A program made the position numbers and the translations under genes. Below the pieces are notes generated by a model that saw nothing but the letters and a program-made list of their open reading frames with translations, ran no database searches and was not told the origin of the DNA. 64,000 nucleotides of DNA from JAGSPQ01 sp038206395 (GTDB lineage: Bacteria > Myxococcota > Myxococcia > Myxococcales > Myxococcaceae): NCBI GenBank assembly GCA_038206395.1, contig JBBRAX010000005.1, forward strand, positions 172,374 to 236,373, written 5' to 3'. Below, in pieces: positions 1 to 7,793 of the stretch (within the stretch, counting starts at the first letter, position 1; every line of letters begins with the position of its first letter).

Positions 1-1
1 C

Positions 2-721
2 GATCCGAACAACGAGTTCACGCCGATCAACTTGCCTGACGGCGGATTCCAGAAGGGTGTCACGGGCAACTGGATCATCCGGGCGTGTGTCGCGACCGAC
101 GGTGGAGGCGGCCCAATCATCGGATGTGGATTCATGGGAGGAACGGGAGGTGGCTCCGGCGCAGGCGGAGGAGTCGGCGCAGGCGGGGGAGTCGGCGCAG
201 GCGGGGGAGTCGGCGCAGGCGGGGGCATGGGCACCGGCGGAGGAGTCGGCGCAGGCGGAGGAGTCGGCGCAGGCGGGGGAGTCGGCGCAGGCGGGGGCAT
301 GGGCACCGGCGGATCCGGAACAGGCGGCGGAACCGGCGGAGGCGGAGGCTTCATCCGGATGTTCGCGATCACGTCGATCGACCCAGCGGACAGCTTCAAC
401 GCGGAAGAAACGCCGGTGGTGATCGTGGGCGACGGCTTCGACGAGATCGCCGAGGTCTTCGTCGGCCCGAAGGTGCTGGCGGACGTGAAAGCAAAATCCC
501 CAAACGTGTTGAACGCGACGGTGCCGAAAGGAATGAGCGCGGGCGTCTACGACGTGAAGGTCTTCAACAAGCGCGGCCAGAGCCTGGTCCTTTCGAAGGC
601 GTTCACGGTGAACGAAGGAACCCGCGTGCGTATGGCGGGCTGCGGCTGCAACGTGGGGGGCTTCGAGCTGCTCGGCTCCGCGTTGGTCCTGCTGGCCGCC
701 GCGCGCCGCCGCCGCCTCTGA
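2..721 (+). CDS. Secreted IPT/TIG-domain protein with MYXO-CTERM tail (5' partial)
   Basis: The frame is open from the window edge, so the gene starts upstream. What remains has three parts: a short segment containing a CVATDGGG motif, a long Gly-rich linker built from 6-residue repeats (nt 173-316), and an IPT/TIG-like immunoglobulin fold (about nt 355-620, running from FAITSIDPADSF to KAFTVNEG). The C-terminus reads GCGCNVGGFELLG, then a hydrophobic stretch and AAARRRRL. That Cys-Gly / transmembrane / Arg-cluster order is the MYXO-CTERM layout used by myxobacteria for surface sorting. I infer an exported, surface-anchored protein with a flexible stalk. Its ligand and N-terminal domains are not visible. 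Confidence 0.8.
   Translation, partial: DPNNEFTPINLPDGGFQKGVTGNWIIRACVATDGGGGPIIGCGFMGGTGGGSGAGGGVGAGGGVGAGGGVGAGGGMGTGGGVGAGGGVGAGGGVGAGGGMGTGGSGTGGGTGGGGGFIRMFAITSIDPADSFNAEETPVVIVGDGFDEIAEVFVGPKVLADVKAKSPNVLNATVPKGMSAGVYDVKVFNKRGQSLVLSKAFTVNEGTRVRMAGCGCNVGGFELLGSALVLLAAARRRRL
173..316 (+). repeat. Higher-order tandem repeat, 8 x 18 bp (2 x 72 bp)
   Basis: Eight in-frame 18-bp units start at 173, 191, 209, 227, 245, 263, 281 and 299. Three units encoding VGAGGG are followed by one encoding MGTGGG, and this four-unit 72-bp block occurs twice. The duplication of a whole block suggests recent slippage or unequal recombination in the linker of the MYXO-CTERM protein. Length should be polymorphic between strains. 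Confidence 0.85.
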
Positions 722-1204
722 CGCCGTGCGCAACTTCCGCACGCGCAGTACGCCAACCGCTCGCTCGGCATCGGCGCGCAGGCGTCCACTTCGATCAGCA
801 ACGCGGCCCTCTGGGCGATCACTCTCGAAGGCTCGCTGTACATCGAGAACGGCTTCGACACCTTCATCCGGATTCCGTTCTCGATGACCCACGTCCTCGT
901 CGGAGCCGACACGCCCACCGGCGCCGGCGACATCTTTGCGACCGGCGGCAGCCTCGGCGTCCGCTATTTCTTTCTCGAAGCGACCCTTCGACCATGGGCC
1001 GGAATCCAGCTGTCCGGGCTGGTGCTCGTCACCAAGCCTGAAGTCACCTGGTTCGTCGGCCCCGGAGTGAGCGCCGGCGTCGACTACTTCTTCACCGACT
1101 CCGTGGCCGCCGGAGTGCGCGCCTCGTACGACTTCTTCGCGATGATCAACAAGGTGCCCCGCCACAACCTCGGCGCCGCGCTGAGCCTCTCAGTTCTCTT
1201 CTGA
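722..1204 (+). pseudogene. Outer-membrane beta-barrel protein fragment lacking a start and signal peptide
   Basis: Directly after the upstream stop the same frame stays open to a TGA at 1202. It encodes alternating strands typical of a small outer-membrane barrel (GSLYIENGFDTFIRIPFSM, then LGVRYFFLEATLRPWAG, ending in a terminal aromatic LSVLF). The sequence HAQYANRSLG at about nt 740 looks like a signal-peptidase site plus mature N-terminus. However, only about 20 nt separate it from the previous stop, and there is no ATG, GTG or TTG in frame until ATG 884, which lies inside the barrel. The 5' end with its signal peptide therefore appears deleted, or an assembly error is present. The 884 start would give 106 residues without an export signal and is unlikely to work. 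Confidence 0.5.
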
Positions 1205-1248
1205 CGGTCAGGCCCGAAAACCGCCAGCGCGTCTCACCCCACGTCCGT

Positions 1249-1820
1249 ATGTTGCGTGGCGTGAACCCAACCGAGCACGATCGCTTCTACGCCGCGGTGA
1301 AGAGCCGCGACGCCCGCTTCGACGGGCGCTTCTTCACGGCCGTGAAGACGACGGGCATCTACTGCCGGCCCATTTGCCCCGCCCGCCCCCCGCTGCGCAA
1401 GAACGTCGGCTTCTTCTCCTGCGCCGCTGCCGCCCCGAGTCAGCGCCGGGCACCCCGGCGTGGCTCGGGCCTTCGGCGACCGTCTTTCGCGCGCTTCGCC
1501 TCATCGAGCGCGGCGTCCTCGACGAGCACAGCGTCGAGACCCTGGCTGGCCAGCTCGGCATCGGCGACCGCTACCTGCGCCGCCTCTTCGACAAACACCT
1601 CGGCACTTCGCCGCAGTACGTGGCGATGCGCGCCTTCGGCGAGCCCGATGCGTTTCCGGCCGGCGATCTGATTCTTCGCCGCGCGGCGGGGAAGCTCACC
1701 GAGGCGGCGCTCGAACAGAAGTCCGAGGCCTGGCGCCCATGGCGGGCCTACGCAGCCATCGGTTTGTGGACGATGTACTCAGAGGAGAAAGCAGATGGTC
1801 ATTCAGCTCTCGCATCTTGA
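1249..1820 (+). pseudogene. Decayed Ada/AlkA-type methylation-response regulator-glycosylase
   Basis: Frame 1 from ATG 1249 encodes an Ada N-terminal zinc domain with the methyl-acceptor motif GIYCRPICPAR and NVGFF. The reading then jumps to frame 3, where RCRPES (the end of the second zinc-Cys pair), a linker, and an AraC-type helix (LAGQLGIGDRYLRRLFDKHL) follow. After GTSP the sequence passes directly into QYVAMRAFGEPDAFPAGDL and WRPWRAYAAIGLW, which is the C-terminal end of an AlkA glycosylase. Two deletions are therefore visible: one removes about 15 residues and shifts frame between the zinc-Cys pairs; the other, in frame, removes the rest of the AraC domain and most of AlkA, including its helix-hairpin-helix. 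In intact Ada-AlkA proteins of this family the missing part is roughly 250 residues. The remnant should be non-functional. It overlaps the start of ogt by 26 nt. Confidence 0.75.
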
Positions 1821-2298
1821 TACCCCCGTCGGCCGGATCCTGATCTCCGCCACCGCCAACGGTCTTAACGGGCTCGATTTCGCCGAGTCCGACGAGCACG
1901 TGCGCGCTCGGCTCGAGAAGACGTTTCCTGGAGCCACCTTCTCGTCCGGCCCCTTCGCCAAGGCAGCCGCGAAGCGCGTGGCGGCCTACTTCGACGGAGA
2001 CTTGAAGGCGCTCGACGCGCTCGACACTGCCGCCGTCGGCACCGCCTTCCAGAAGAAGGTCTGGGCGGCACTGCGAAAGATCCCGATGGGGGCCACCGCC
2101 TCGTACGCGCAGATCGCCCGCGCCATCGGCAACCCCGCCGCAGTCCGAGCGGTCGGCGCCGCGAACGGCCGCAACCCGGTCGCCCTCGTCGTGCCGTGTC
2201 ACCGCGTCATCGGCGCCGACGGCTCTCTCACCGGGTACGCCAGTGGGCTCTGGCGCAAGCAGTGGCTGCTGCGGCACGAAAAGGCGCTGCTCGCATGA
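1795..2298 (+). CDS. ogt: Methylated-DNA--protein-cysteine methyltransferase
   Basis: The 167-residue protein repairs O6-alkylguanine by transferring the alkyl group to its own cysteine. The active-site motif is VVPCHRVIGADGSLTGYASG, preceded by the DNA-binding helix (IPMGATASYAQIARAIGNP) and the Arg-finger region AVRAVGAANGRNPVALV. Length and domain order match free-standing Ogt. ATG 1795 is favoured by a GAGGAGA ribosome-binding site seven or so bases upstream. The gene begins inside the 3' end of the ada-alkA remnant, so the two formed an alkylation-repair operon of which only this member looks intact. Confidence 0.93.
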   Translation: MVIQLSHLDTPVGRILISATANGLNGLDFAESDEHVRARLEKTFPGATFSSGPFAKAAAKRVAAYFDGDLKALDALDTAAVGTAFQKKVWAALRKIPMGATASYAQIARAIGNPAAVRAVGAANGRNPVALVVPCHRVIGADGSLTGYASGLWRKQWLLRHEKALLA

Positions 2299-2345
2299 CG
2301 CGCGGTTAACGCTTTTCCCGCGCGAGGCTCTGAGTCTGCGAGCCC

Positions 2346-4319
2346 ATGAAAAAGACCCTCGCCCTGGCCCTCGCGTTGATGTCCTGCCGCACCGAGCTTC
2401 CACCTGCAGCGCCTGCGGTCGAAGCGCTTCCCGCGCCCGCGCCGCTGGTGGTGAAGCGCGTCCGGCTGATGCCCGTCACCGCGATCACCGGCAGCTGGCT
2501 GCGCGCGGGCGATCACGTCGACGCGCTGAGCACCCTGCTCGACCCTCAGACGAAAGAGCCGGTCGCAGTGACCATGCTTCAGAACGTCCTCGTCGGAGCC
2601 GTCGAGCCGCTCGACTCCACCCGCGTCTCGCTGCTGGTGATCCCCGAAGAGGCCGAGATCCTCGCCGTCGCGCAGAACCTCGGCACCATCACCCTCACCC
2701 TTCGCCACCCTGAAGACGTCGACGTCCTCGAGGAACGGGGCCGGGCGACCGTCAACACGCTGCTCTCCGGCGAGCGCACGCGCGTGCTCCACCAAAAGCG
2801 CTTCTCGACCATCCAGGTCATCCGCGGAAGCGGCACGGGCGGCCCCGCCACGACCGATGCGCCTCCCGCCCAGGGCAGCAGCACGCAGGCCGTGCCCGAC
2901 ATGTTCCTGAAGCACTACGGCGTCAACCCGACCCTCGAGACAAAGCACGAGCGCTTCAGCACCTTCGCCGCCGACGTCGACACCGCCAGCTACTCCCTCA
3001 CCCGGGCCTGGCTCGGCCGCGGCGAATTGCCCGACGAATCGGCAGTGCGCGTCGAGGAGTTCGTCAACGCCTTCGACTACGCCTACCGCCCGCCGCAGAC
3101 CGAAGCGTTCGCCGTGCAGGTCGAAGCCTTTCCCTCGCCCAGCCGACCCGGCTACCACCTGCTTCACATCGGCGTGCAGGGCAAGCAGGTCACCGCGGCC
3201 GAGCGCAAGCCGGCGAACCTCGTCTTCACCCTCGACGTCTCGGGCAGCATGGCCGGCGACGCGCGCCTCGGCCTGGTGAAGCAGGCGCTGAACCTGCTGG
3301 TCGGCCAGCTCAAGCCCGACGACACCGTCGCGATCGTCGTCTACGGCAGCGCCGCGCGGCTCGTGCTCGCGCCAACGGCGGCGACGGATCGCGATCTGAT
3401 CCTCGGAGCCATCTCTGGGCTGCAAACCGAAGGCAGCACCAACGTCCAGGCCGGCCTCGAGCTCGCCTACGACGTCGCCGCCAAAGCCTTCCGGCCTGAC
3501 GGCATCAACCGCGTCATCCTCTGCAGCGACGGCGTCGCGAACAACGGCATCACCACCGCCGACGCGATGTTCGCGCGCGTGAAAAAGAAGGCGGGCCTGG
3601 GCATCACGCTGTCCGCGGTCGGCTTTGGCATGGGCAACTACAACGACGTGCTGATGGAAAAGCTCGCCGACCAGGGCGACGGCAACTACGCCTACGTCGA
3701 CCGCCTCGAGGAGGCGAAGCGCATCTTCGTCGAGAACCTCACCGGCACCCTGCAGGTGATCGCCAAAGACGTGAAGCTGCAGCTCGAGTTCAACCCTGCC
3801 GCCGTCGAGCGCTACCGGCTGATCGGCTTCGAGAACCGCCTGCTCGCGAAGAAGGACTTCGCCAACGACGCCGTCGACGCGGGCGACATCGGCGCTGGCC
3901 ACGCAGTGACGGCCATCTACGAGGTGAAGCTGAAAGACCGAAGCGAGCCCACGCTCGCCACCTTCCGCGCGCGCTTCAAGCAGCCGAAGGGTGGCACCTC
4001 GGGCCTCGTCGAGAAGGCCCTGCCGATGTCGGTAGTGACCAACGACCTGCGGACGGCGAGCGGCCCTGCCCGCCTGGGCGTCGTCGTCGCCGGCTTCGCC
4101 GAGAAGCTTCGCGGCAGCTACTGGGCGAGGAACCTGAAGTGGGAGGACCTGCAGTCGATGATGGAACAGCTGCCTCCGCCGGTTCGCAACCAGCCCCGCG
4201 TCATCGAGCTCGCGAAGCTTCTCGCCACCGCGCGCCGCCTCGACCGCCGCGTCGATCGCTTCGCCGCGCAGAGCCCCGTCAGCGCGATGGACTTCGACCA
4301 GCTGCCAAAGATGCCTTGA
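2346..4319 (+). CDS. VWA-domain lipoprotein with CpaB/RcpC-like N-terminal domain
   Basis: The 657-residue protein starts with a lipoprotein signal (lipobox LALMSC, Cys14). Residues about 35-160 resemble the SAF/RcpC part of Flp-pilus protein CpaB (WLRAGDHVDALSTLLDP, TMLQNVLVGAVEPLD, IPEEAEILAVAQNLGTITL). A Thr/Pro linker leads into a YfbK-type module: an N-terminal VWA-associated domain (FSTFAADVDTASYSLTRAWL), a VWA domain with the MIDAS motif DVSGSMAG near residue 298 plus the downstream Thr and Asp, and a YfbK-like C-terminal domain. I infer a periplasm-facing or surface metal-dependent adhesion protein. The combination of a CpaB-like domain with YfbK is unusual. ATG 2346 directly precedes a typical MKK signal peptide. 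It is the first gene of a possible co-directional pair with the beta-helix gene 30 nt downstream. Confidence 0.85.
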   Translation: MKKTLALALALMSCRTELPPAAPAVEALPAPAPLVVKRVRLMPVTAITGSWLRAGDHVDALSTLLDPQTKEPVAVTMLQNVLVGAVEPLDSTRVSLLVIPEEAEILAVAQNLGTITLTLRHPEDVDVLEERGRATVNTLLSGERTRVLHQKRFSTIQVIRGSGTGGPATTDAPPAQGSSTQAVPDMFLKHYGVNPTLETKHERFSTFAADVDTASYSLTRAWLGRGELPDESAVRVEEFVNAFDYAYRPPQTEAFAVQVEAFPSPSRPGYHLLHIGVQGKQVTAAERKPANLVFTLDVSGSMAGDARLGLVKQALNLLVGQLKPDDTVAIVVYGSAARLVLAPTAATDRDLILGAISGLQTEGSTNVQAGLELAYDVAAKAFRPDGINRVILCSDGVANNGITTADAMFARVKKKAGLGITLSAVGFGMGNYNDVLMEKLADQGDGNYAYVDRLEEAKRIFVENLTGTLQVIAKDVKLQLEFNPAAVERYRLIGFENRLLAKKDFANDAVDAGDIGAGHAVTAIYEVKLKDRSEPTLATFRARFKQPKGGTSGLVEKALPMSVVTNDLRTASGPARLGVVVAGFAEKLRGSYWARNLKWEDLQSMMEQLPPPVRNQPRVIELAKLLATARRLDRRVDRFAAQSPVSAMDFDQLPKMP

Positions 4320-4349
4320 GCGCGAGGAACACCAGTAGGCTCTGAAGAC

Positions 4350-5675
4350 ATGAAATTCACGATCGCGGTGTGGCTGGTGACGGCGCCTCTGCTGGCGCAG
4401 GCCGAGATGTTCAAGATCTACGTGGCCGAGCGAGACAGCGCCGCGCACAAGGCGGCCGAGCCGCTGGCCGATGGGAAGACCTCGTTCTGGTTTCCGAAGC
4501 TCGGGCGCGGCCTCGAGAAGGCCGTCGAGCTGCTCAGCAACACCGAGAACGAGGTGCAGGTGTTGGTCGCGCAGGGCCAGTACCCGGGCCTGTTCGCGCT
4601 GCCCAACGGGCTGCCTGGCGCGAAGGCAAAGCTGTTGCTGCTCGGTGGTCACTGCCCTGACTGGAAGAAGCGCGATCCTTTCGGGTGCCCGTCTGAGCTG
4701 CTGGGCGGCGACTCGCGCCCACAGGCGATGCTCGGGTTCGGTGGCAACAAGACGCTGCTGGCCGAGCTGGTCATCAGCGGGTTCCTCTTCGACAGCGCGC
4801 CGTCCAATAAGTACGACGCCCGCACCAACAGCCTGCTCAAAGGCAGCTCGCGCACCATCCCTTTGCTCGCGCTGAGCCAGGTCGTGGTCGGACATCTGGT
4901 GATCGCCGACAACATCTTTCTCAACAGCGCCCACCGCGCGTTCGAGCTGTACCACTCGCCCGCCTCGAACGAGGCCACCGTCGAGATCGACAACAACTTC
5001 TTCCTCAACAACCTCATCCCGCTGAAGTTCGCTCCCGCGCTCTACAAGGGCTTCAAGACCAAGGCGGTGCGTTTCACCCACAACTCCGTCATCCTCAACT
5101 GGCCTTTCAACCCTGACACCACGTCTTCGAACGTGGGCGCGCTCGAGCTGTACCACCGCGACTGCTGCACCGAGCTGGTGATCGAAGACAACCTCTTCGC
5201 CTTCAACCCGGGTGGCGCGATGCAGCACGACTGGCCGGTGAACCGCATGGGCCCGCTCGCGATTCGCAACAACCTGTTCTTCATGAATGCGAGCCTGTTT
5301 GGAGACGGCCGCCCAGAGGCGGGAGTCTTCGTCGGCAAGTTCGGGCCCAGCCCCAAGCACCAGGTGATCGCCCTCGCCGCGCACATGGAAGACGACTACC
5401 CGTACAAGTTCGAAGGCAACGTCTCCTTCGACCCGAAGGTCCCGGTGGCGCTGGTCGACCTCCTCGCGGCCGACTCTTCGTCCGTCACTGCCAAGAAGAC
5501 GGTGATGAATGACATCCGCGGCTTGTTCGGCATCAACAAAGAGGGTGGCACGGTCGCGATCAAGAACTTCGCGCCGCGAATGGGCCTGGACCTCGAGCAC
5601 CTTCCCTTCCCTGCCGAGAAGAAGGCCGAGCCCTATGGCGTGCAGCGCGCCCGGGCCTATGCCCCGGCAAAGTAG
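4350..5675 (+). CDS. Secreted right-handed parallel beta-helix protein
   Basis: The 441-residue protein has an N-terminal signal peptide (hydrophobic VWLVTAPLLA, cleavage near AQA-E). The body consists of repeated short strands with Asn ladders (IADNIFLNSAHRAFELYH, IDNNFFLNNLIPLKF, IEDNLFAFNPGG, IRNNLFFMNASL), which is characteristic of right-handed parallel beta-helices of the pectate-lyase/NosD kind. I see no recognisable lyase catalytic set, so the substrate cannot be named. It could be a polysaccharide-acting enzyme or a structural surface protein. It follows the VWA lipoprotein on the same strand. Confidence 0.75.
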   Translation: MKFTIAVWLVTAPLLAQAEMFKIYVAERDSAAHKAAEPLADGKTSFWFPKLGRGLEKAVELLSNTENEVQVLVAQGQYPGLFALPNGLPGAKAKLLLLGGHCPDWKKRDPFGCPSELLGGDSRPQAMLGFGGNKTLLAELVISGFLFDSAPSNKYDARTNSLLKGSSRTIPLLALSQVVVGHLVIADNIFLNSAHRAFELYHSPASNEATVEIDNNFFLNNLIPLKFAPALYKGFKTKAVRFTHNSVILNWPFNPDTTSSNVGALELYHRDCCTELVIEDNLFAFNPGGAMQHDWPVNRMGPLAIRNNLFFMNASLFGDGRPEAGVFVGKFGPSPKHQVIALAAHMEDDYPYKFEGNVSFDPKVPVALVDLLAADSSSVTAKKTVMNDIRGLFGINKEGGTVAIKNFAPRMGLDLEHLPFPAEKKAEPYGVQRARAYAPAK

Positions 5676-5772
5676 GTGAGCGTTCCCGACATGAAGGTGC
5701 GCTTCGAGCGCAACCAGAGGCAACCGCTCAGGATTTCGGAAACATAAAAAGCGCGCGGCGCGACAACCCAGC

Positions 5773-7287
5773 ATGACCGTCGCGCGCACCGGAACCCAAC
5801 CCGCTTTTCGCCCCTCCGCTCCTCCAACCACTACCAGCGGAGGAGGAGGAAGCAACGACATCCTCGGCCGACTCCAGACGACAGGAGCCTCGACTGGCGG
5901 CGTCCGCGCCTCGACCCAGGCCGCGCAGGAAGATCTTCCCCGCCTCGAGCAATACCGTGACGCGTTCGAGGCGGCGGGCGCGCGCAACGGCGTGCCTCCA
6001 GCGCTGCTCGCAGCGATCGCCAGCCGCGAGTCCCGCGGCGGCAGCGCGCTCGACAGCACCGGGCACGGCGATGGTGGCAACGGCTTTGGCCTGATGCAGG
6101 TCGACATCAACTCGCACACCCCGCGCGGAGGGCCGTTCAGCCCCGAGCACATCGAGCAGGCCGCCGAGATTCTGCGCGGCAGCCTCGACGACGTTCGAAG
6201 GGCTCACCCCAGCTGGTCGCCTGAGCAGCAGCTGCGGGGCGCCGTCGCCGCCTACAACTTCGGCAGCGGCAACGTGCGCAGCCTCGACGGCATGGATCGC
6301 GGCACCACTGGCAACGACTACTCCAGCGACGTCTGGGCCCGCGCCCAGGCCCTGGCCCCGAGCTTTCCGGGCGGCACGGCCGGCGCTCGTGCGCTGCCGC
6401 CCAGTGAATACCAGCAGACGACTGCCGCTCCGGTGGACCTCGCGACCGGCAACGACACCGGAGCCCTCGTCGCTTTCGGCGCGCGTGGGGCCAGCGTCTC
6501 GTCGTTGCAGCAGCGCCTCAATGAGCTCGGCACCCAGCCGCCCCTGGCGGTCGATGGCAAGTTCGGGCCGCTCACCCAGGCAGCAGTGCGCGAGTTCCAG
6601 CAGCGCCGCGGCTTGACCGTCGACGGCATCGTCGGCCCCGAGGTGCGCGGCGCGTTCGATGCCGCCAGCGCACAGGCCGCCAGCCCCAATCGCAACTCGG
6701 CCACCCTGCCCGCCCTGCGGCCCGGCACGCTCGCCAGCACCACCGTGACCAACAGCCCGACGCAGCCCGGCTCGCTGGCCAACGTCAACCCCAACGACCC
6801 CACCCTGAGCCGGCTGGCAAATGGCGCGCTGCGCCCAGGGCAGACCGGGTACTGCGTGCGCACCACGCTCGACAACATGCAGCGGCTGGGCGTGGCCCAA
6901 CCCGCCGCCACCGGCGAAGACGACGGAAACAACCCGCGCGGGGCGATGGTGCAGATGATGAACACCAACGGCTGGCGATCGGTCAGCACCCCAGGCTCAC
7001 ACATCGAGACGATTCGCAGCCCCTACGGCACGGTGCAGGCCAGCGTCATCCCGGCCGCCGAGTACGACCGCCTGGCGCGCGCGGGCCAGATCCCCAGCGG
7101 AGCGGTGGTGTTCCAGACCCGCCACGACTCGTGGAACACGACCTCGCCCGGCTCGCACGGCTTCGACATGGGCATCGCACGCAACGGCGGCCGGCAGACG
7201 TTCAACTACGCCGACATGCACAAGCCGCTCGTCTACCGCGACGCGCAGTCGGTGGTGCTGCTGGTGCCCGGCACGGCGATGAACTGA
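5773..7287 (+). CDS. Lysozyme-like / peptidoglycan-binding / Cys-His protease-like multidomain protein
   Basis: The 504-residue protein lacks a classical signal peptide; its first 50 residues are Pro/Thr/Ser/Gly-rich. Residues about 55-195 form a goose-type lysozyme/lytic-transglycosylase domain (PPALLAAIASRESRGG with the probable catalytic Glu near 86, then GNGFGLMQVD and AVAAYNFGSGNV). Residues about 230-295 are a PG_binding_1 domain (FGARGASVSSLQQRLNELG, VDGKFGPLTQAAVREFQ, GLTVDGIVGP). The C-terminal 150 residues carry GYCVRTTLDNM and SHGFDMGIARNG, a Cys and a His placed as in CHAP/NlpC-like amidase-peptidases, though I cannot assign the family firmly. I infer a cell-wall hydrolase. Because it has no Sec signal, it may leave the cell by a specialised route (predation, contact-dependent killing) or act in the sporulation/lysis context. 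Confidence 0.75.
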   Translation: MTVARTGTQPAFRPSAPPTTTSGGGGSNDILGRLQTTGASTGGVRASTQAAQEDLPRLEQYRDAFEAAGARNGVPPALLAAIASRESRGGSALDSTGHGDGGNGFGLMQVDINSHTPRGGPFSPEHIEQAAEILRGSLDDVRRAHPSWSPEQQLRGAVAAYNFGSGNVRSLDGMDRGTTGNDYSSDVWARAQALAPSFPGGTAGARALPPSEYQQTTAAPVDLATGNDTGALVAFGARGASVSSLQQRLNELGTQPPLAVDGKFGPLTQAAVREFQQRRGLTVDGIVGPEVRGAFDAASAQAASPNRNSATLPALRPGTLASTTVTNSPTQPGSLANVNPNDPTLSRLANGALRPGQTGYCVRTTLDNMQRLGVAQPAATGEDDGNNPRGAMVQMMNTNGWRSVSTPGSHIETIRSPYGTVQASVIPAAEYDRLARAGQIPSGAVVFQTRHDSWNTTSPGSHGFDMGIARNGGRQTFNYADMHKPLVYRDAQSVVLLVPGTAMN

Positions 7288-7310
7288 AATCACCGCAGCG
7301 TCAAGCGGAG

Positions 7311-7790
7311 CTAACGGGCGCGCAGGACGCCGTCAACGCGACCCGCCAGCGAGGCCTTGAGCCCCGCGGGGTTCGCCGGCTTGAACCAGTCGCTCTTCTG
7401 AAGCTCTGCCACCACGTCGCGCGGCAGCGCCCAGACCTGCAGCATGTCTTCCCACTCGCCGAGGTTGACCAGCGCCTTCACGTCCTTCCGGCCCGCGAGG
7501 CGGCGGTTCAGCGTGTCGATCAACGCCTCGAGCCCGTCGATTTCCCATTCGTGCTCTTTGCCGTCGAGCCGCACGCTGAAGACGTGGCCGCGGATGTCGA
7601 GCACGCGCAGGCCCGCTTCCCCCGTGAGCTCGAGCATCGGGCCCAGGGCCTGGTCGATTTTGAGATCGAGAGAAAGAGACAGGCCGCCCGACAGGAAGCC
7701 GTGGTCGCACAGGCAACGCAGCGGCTCGTCGGGCGGCGACGGCTTTCGCAGCAGCTTCAGCCGTTCGAGGGTCTGGAGGCGATCGGCGAT
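7311..7790 (-). CDS. Conserved hypothetical protein downstream of acyl-CoA ligase
   Basis: The open frame runs from the stop of the acyl-CoA ligase to 7311, and the sequence looks protein-like throughout (the first segment contains ADRLQTLERLKLLRKPSP, later EHEWEIDGLEALIDTLNRRL and EWEDMLQVWALPRDVVAEL). The only canonical start is ATG 7637, which would cut off 51 plausible residues. An ATC at 7790, two codons after the ligase stop, would give a natural start reading M-ADRLQTLERLK. The boundary is therefore uncertain: the coding sequence is 108 residues from 7637 or 159 from 7790. No domain is recognised. It has the same strand and immediate spacing as the ligase, so it is probably co-transcribed with it. 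Confidence 0.6.
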   Translation of the reverse strand: MADRLQTLERLKLLRKPSPPDEPLRCLCDHGFLSGGLSLSLDLKIDQALGPMLELTGEAGLRVLDIRGHVFSVRLDGKEHEWEIDGLEALIDTLNRRLAGRKDVKALVNLGEWEDMLQVWALPRDVVAELQKSDWFKPANPAGLKASLAGRVDGVLRAR

Positions 7791-7793
7791 TGC

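Noticed and set aside
155..330. Possible CRISPR array in the repetitive stretch
   Set aside because: The repeats are contiguous 18-bp coding units without spacers and translate into a Gly-rich linker.
2299..2345. Terminator between ogt and the VWA gene
   Set aside because: GCGCGG/CCGCGC arms exist, but they are short, the loop is long and no U-tract follows.
2199..6152. Very long open frame (over 1300 codons) on the minus strand
   Set aside because: It runs antisense to the VWA lipoprotein and beta-helix genes, is composed of His/Arg/Glu-rich low-similarity text and has no domain. It is a by-product of third-position G+C bias.
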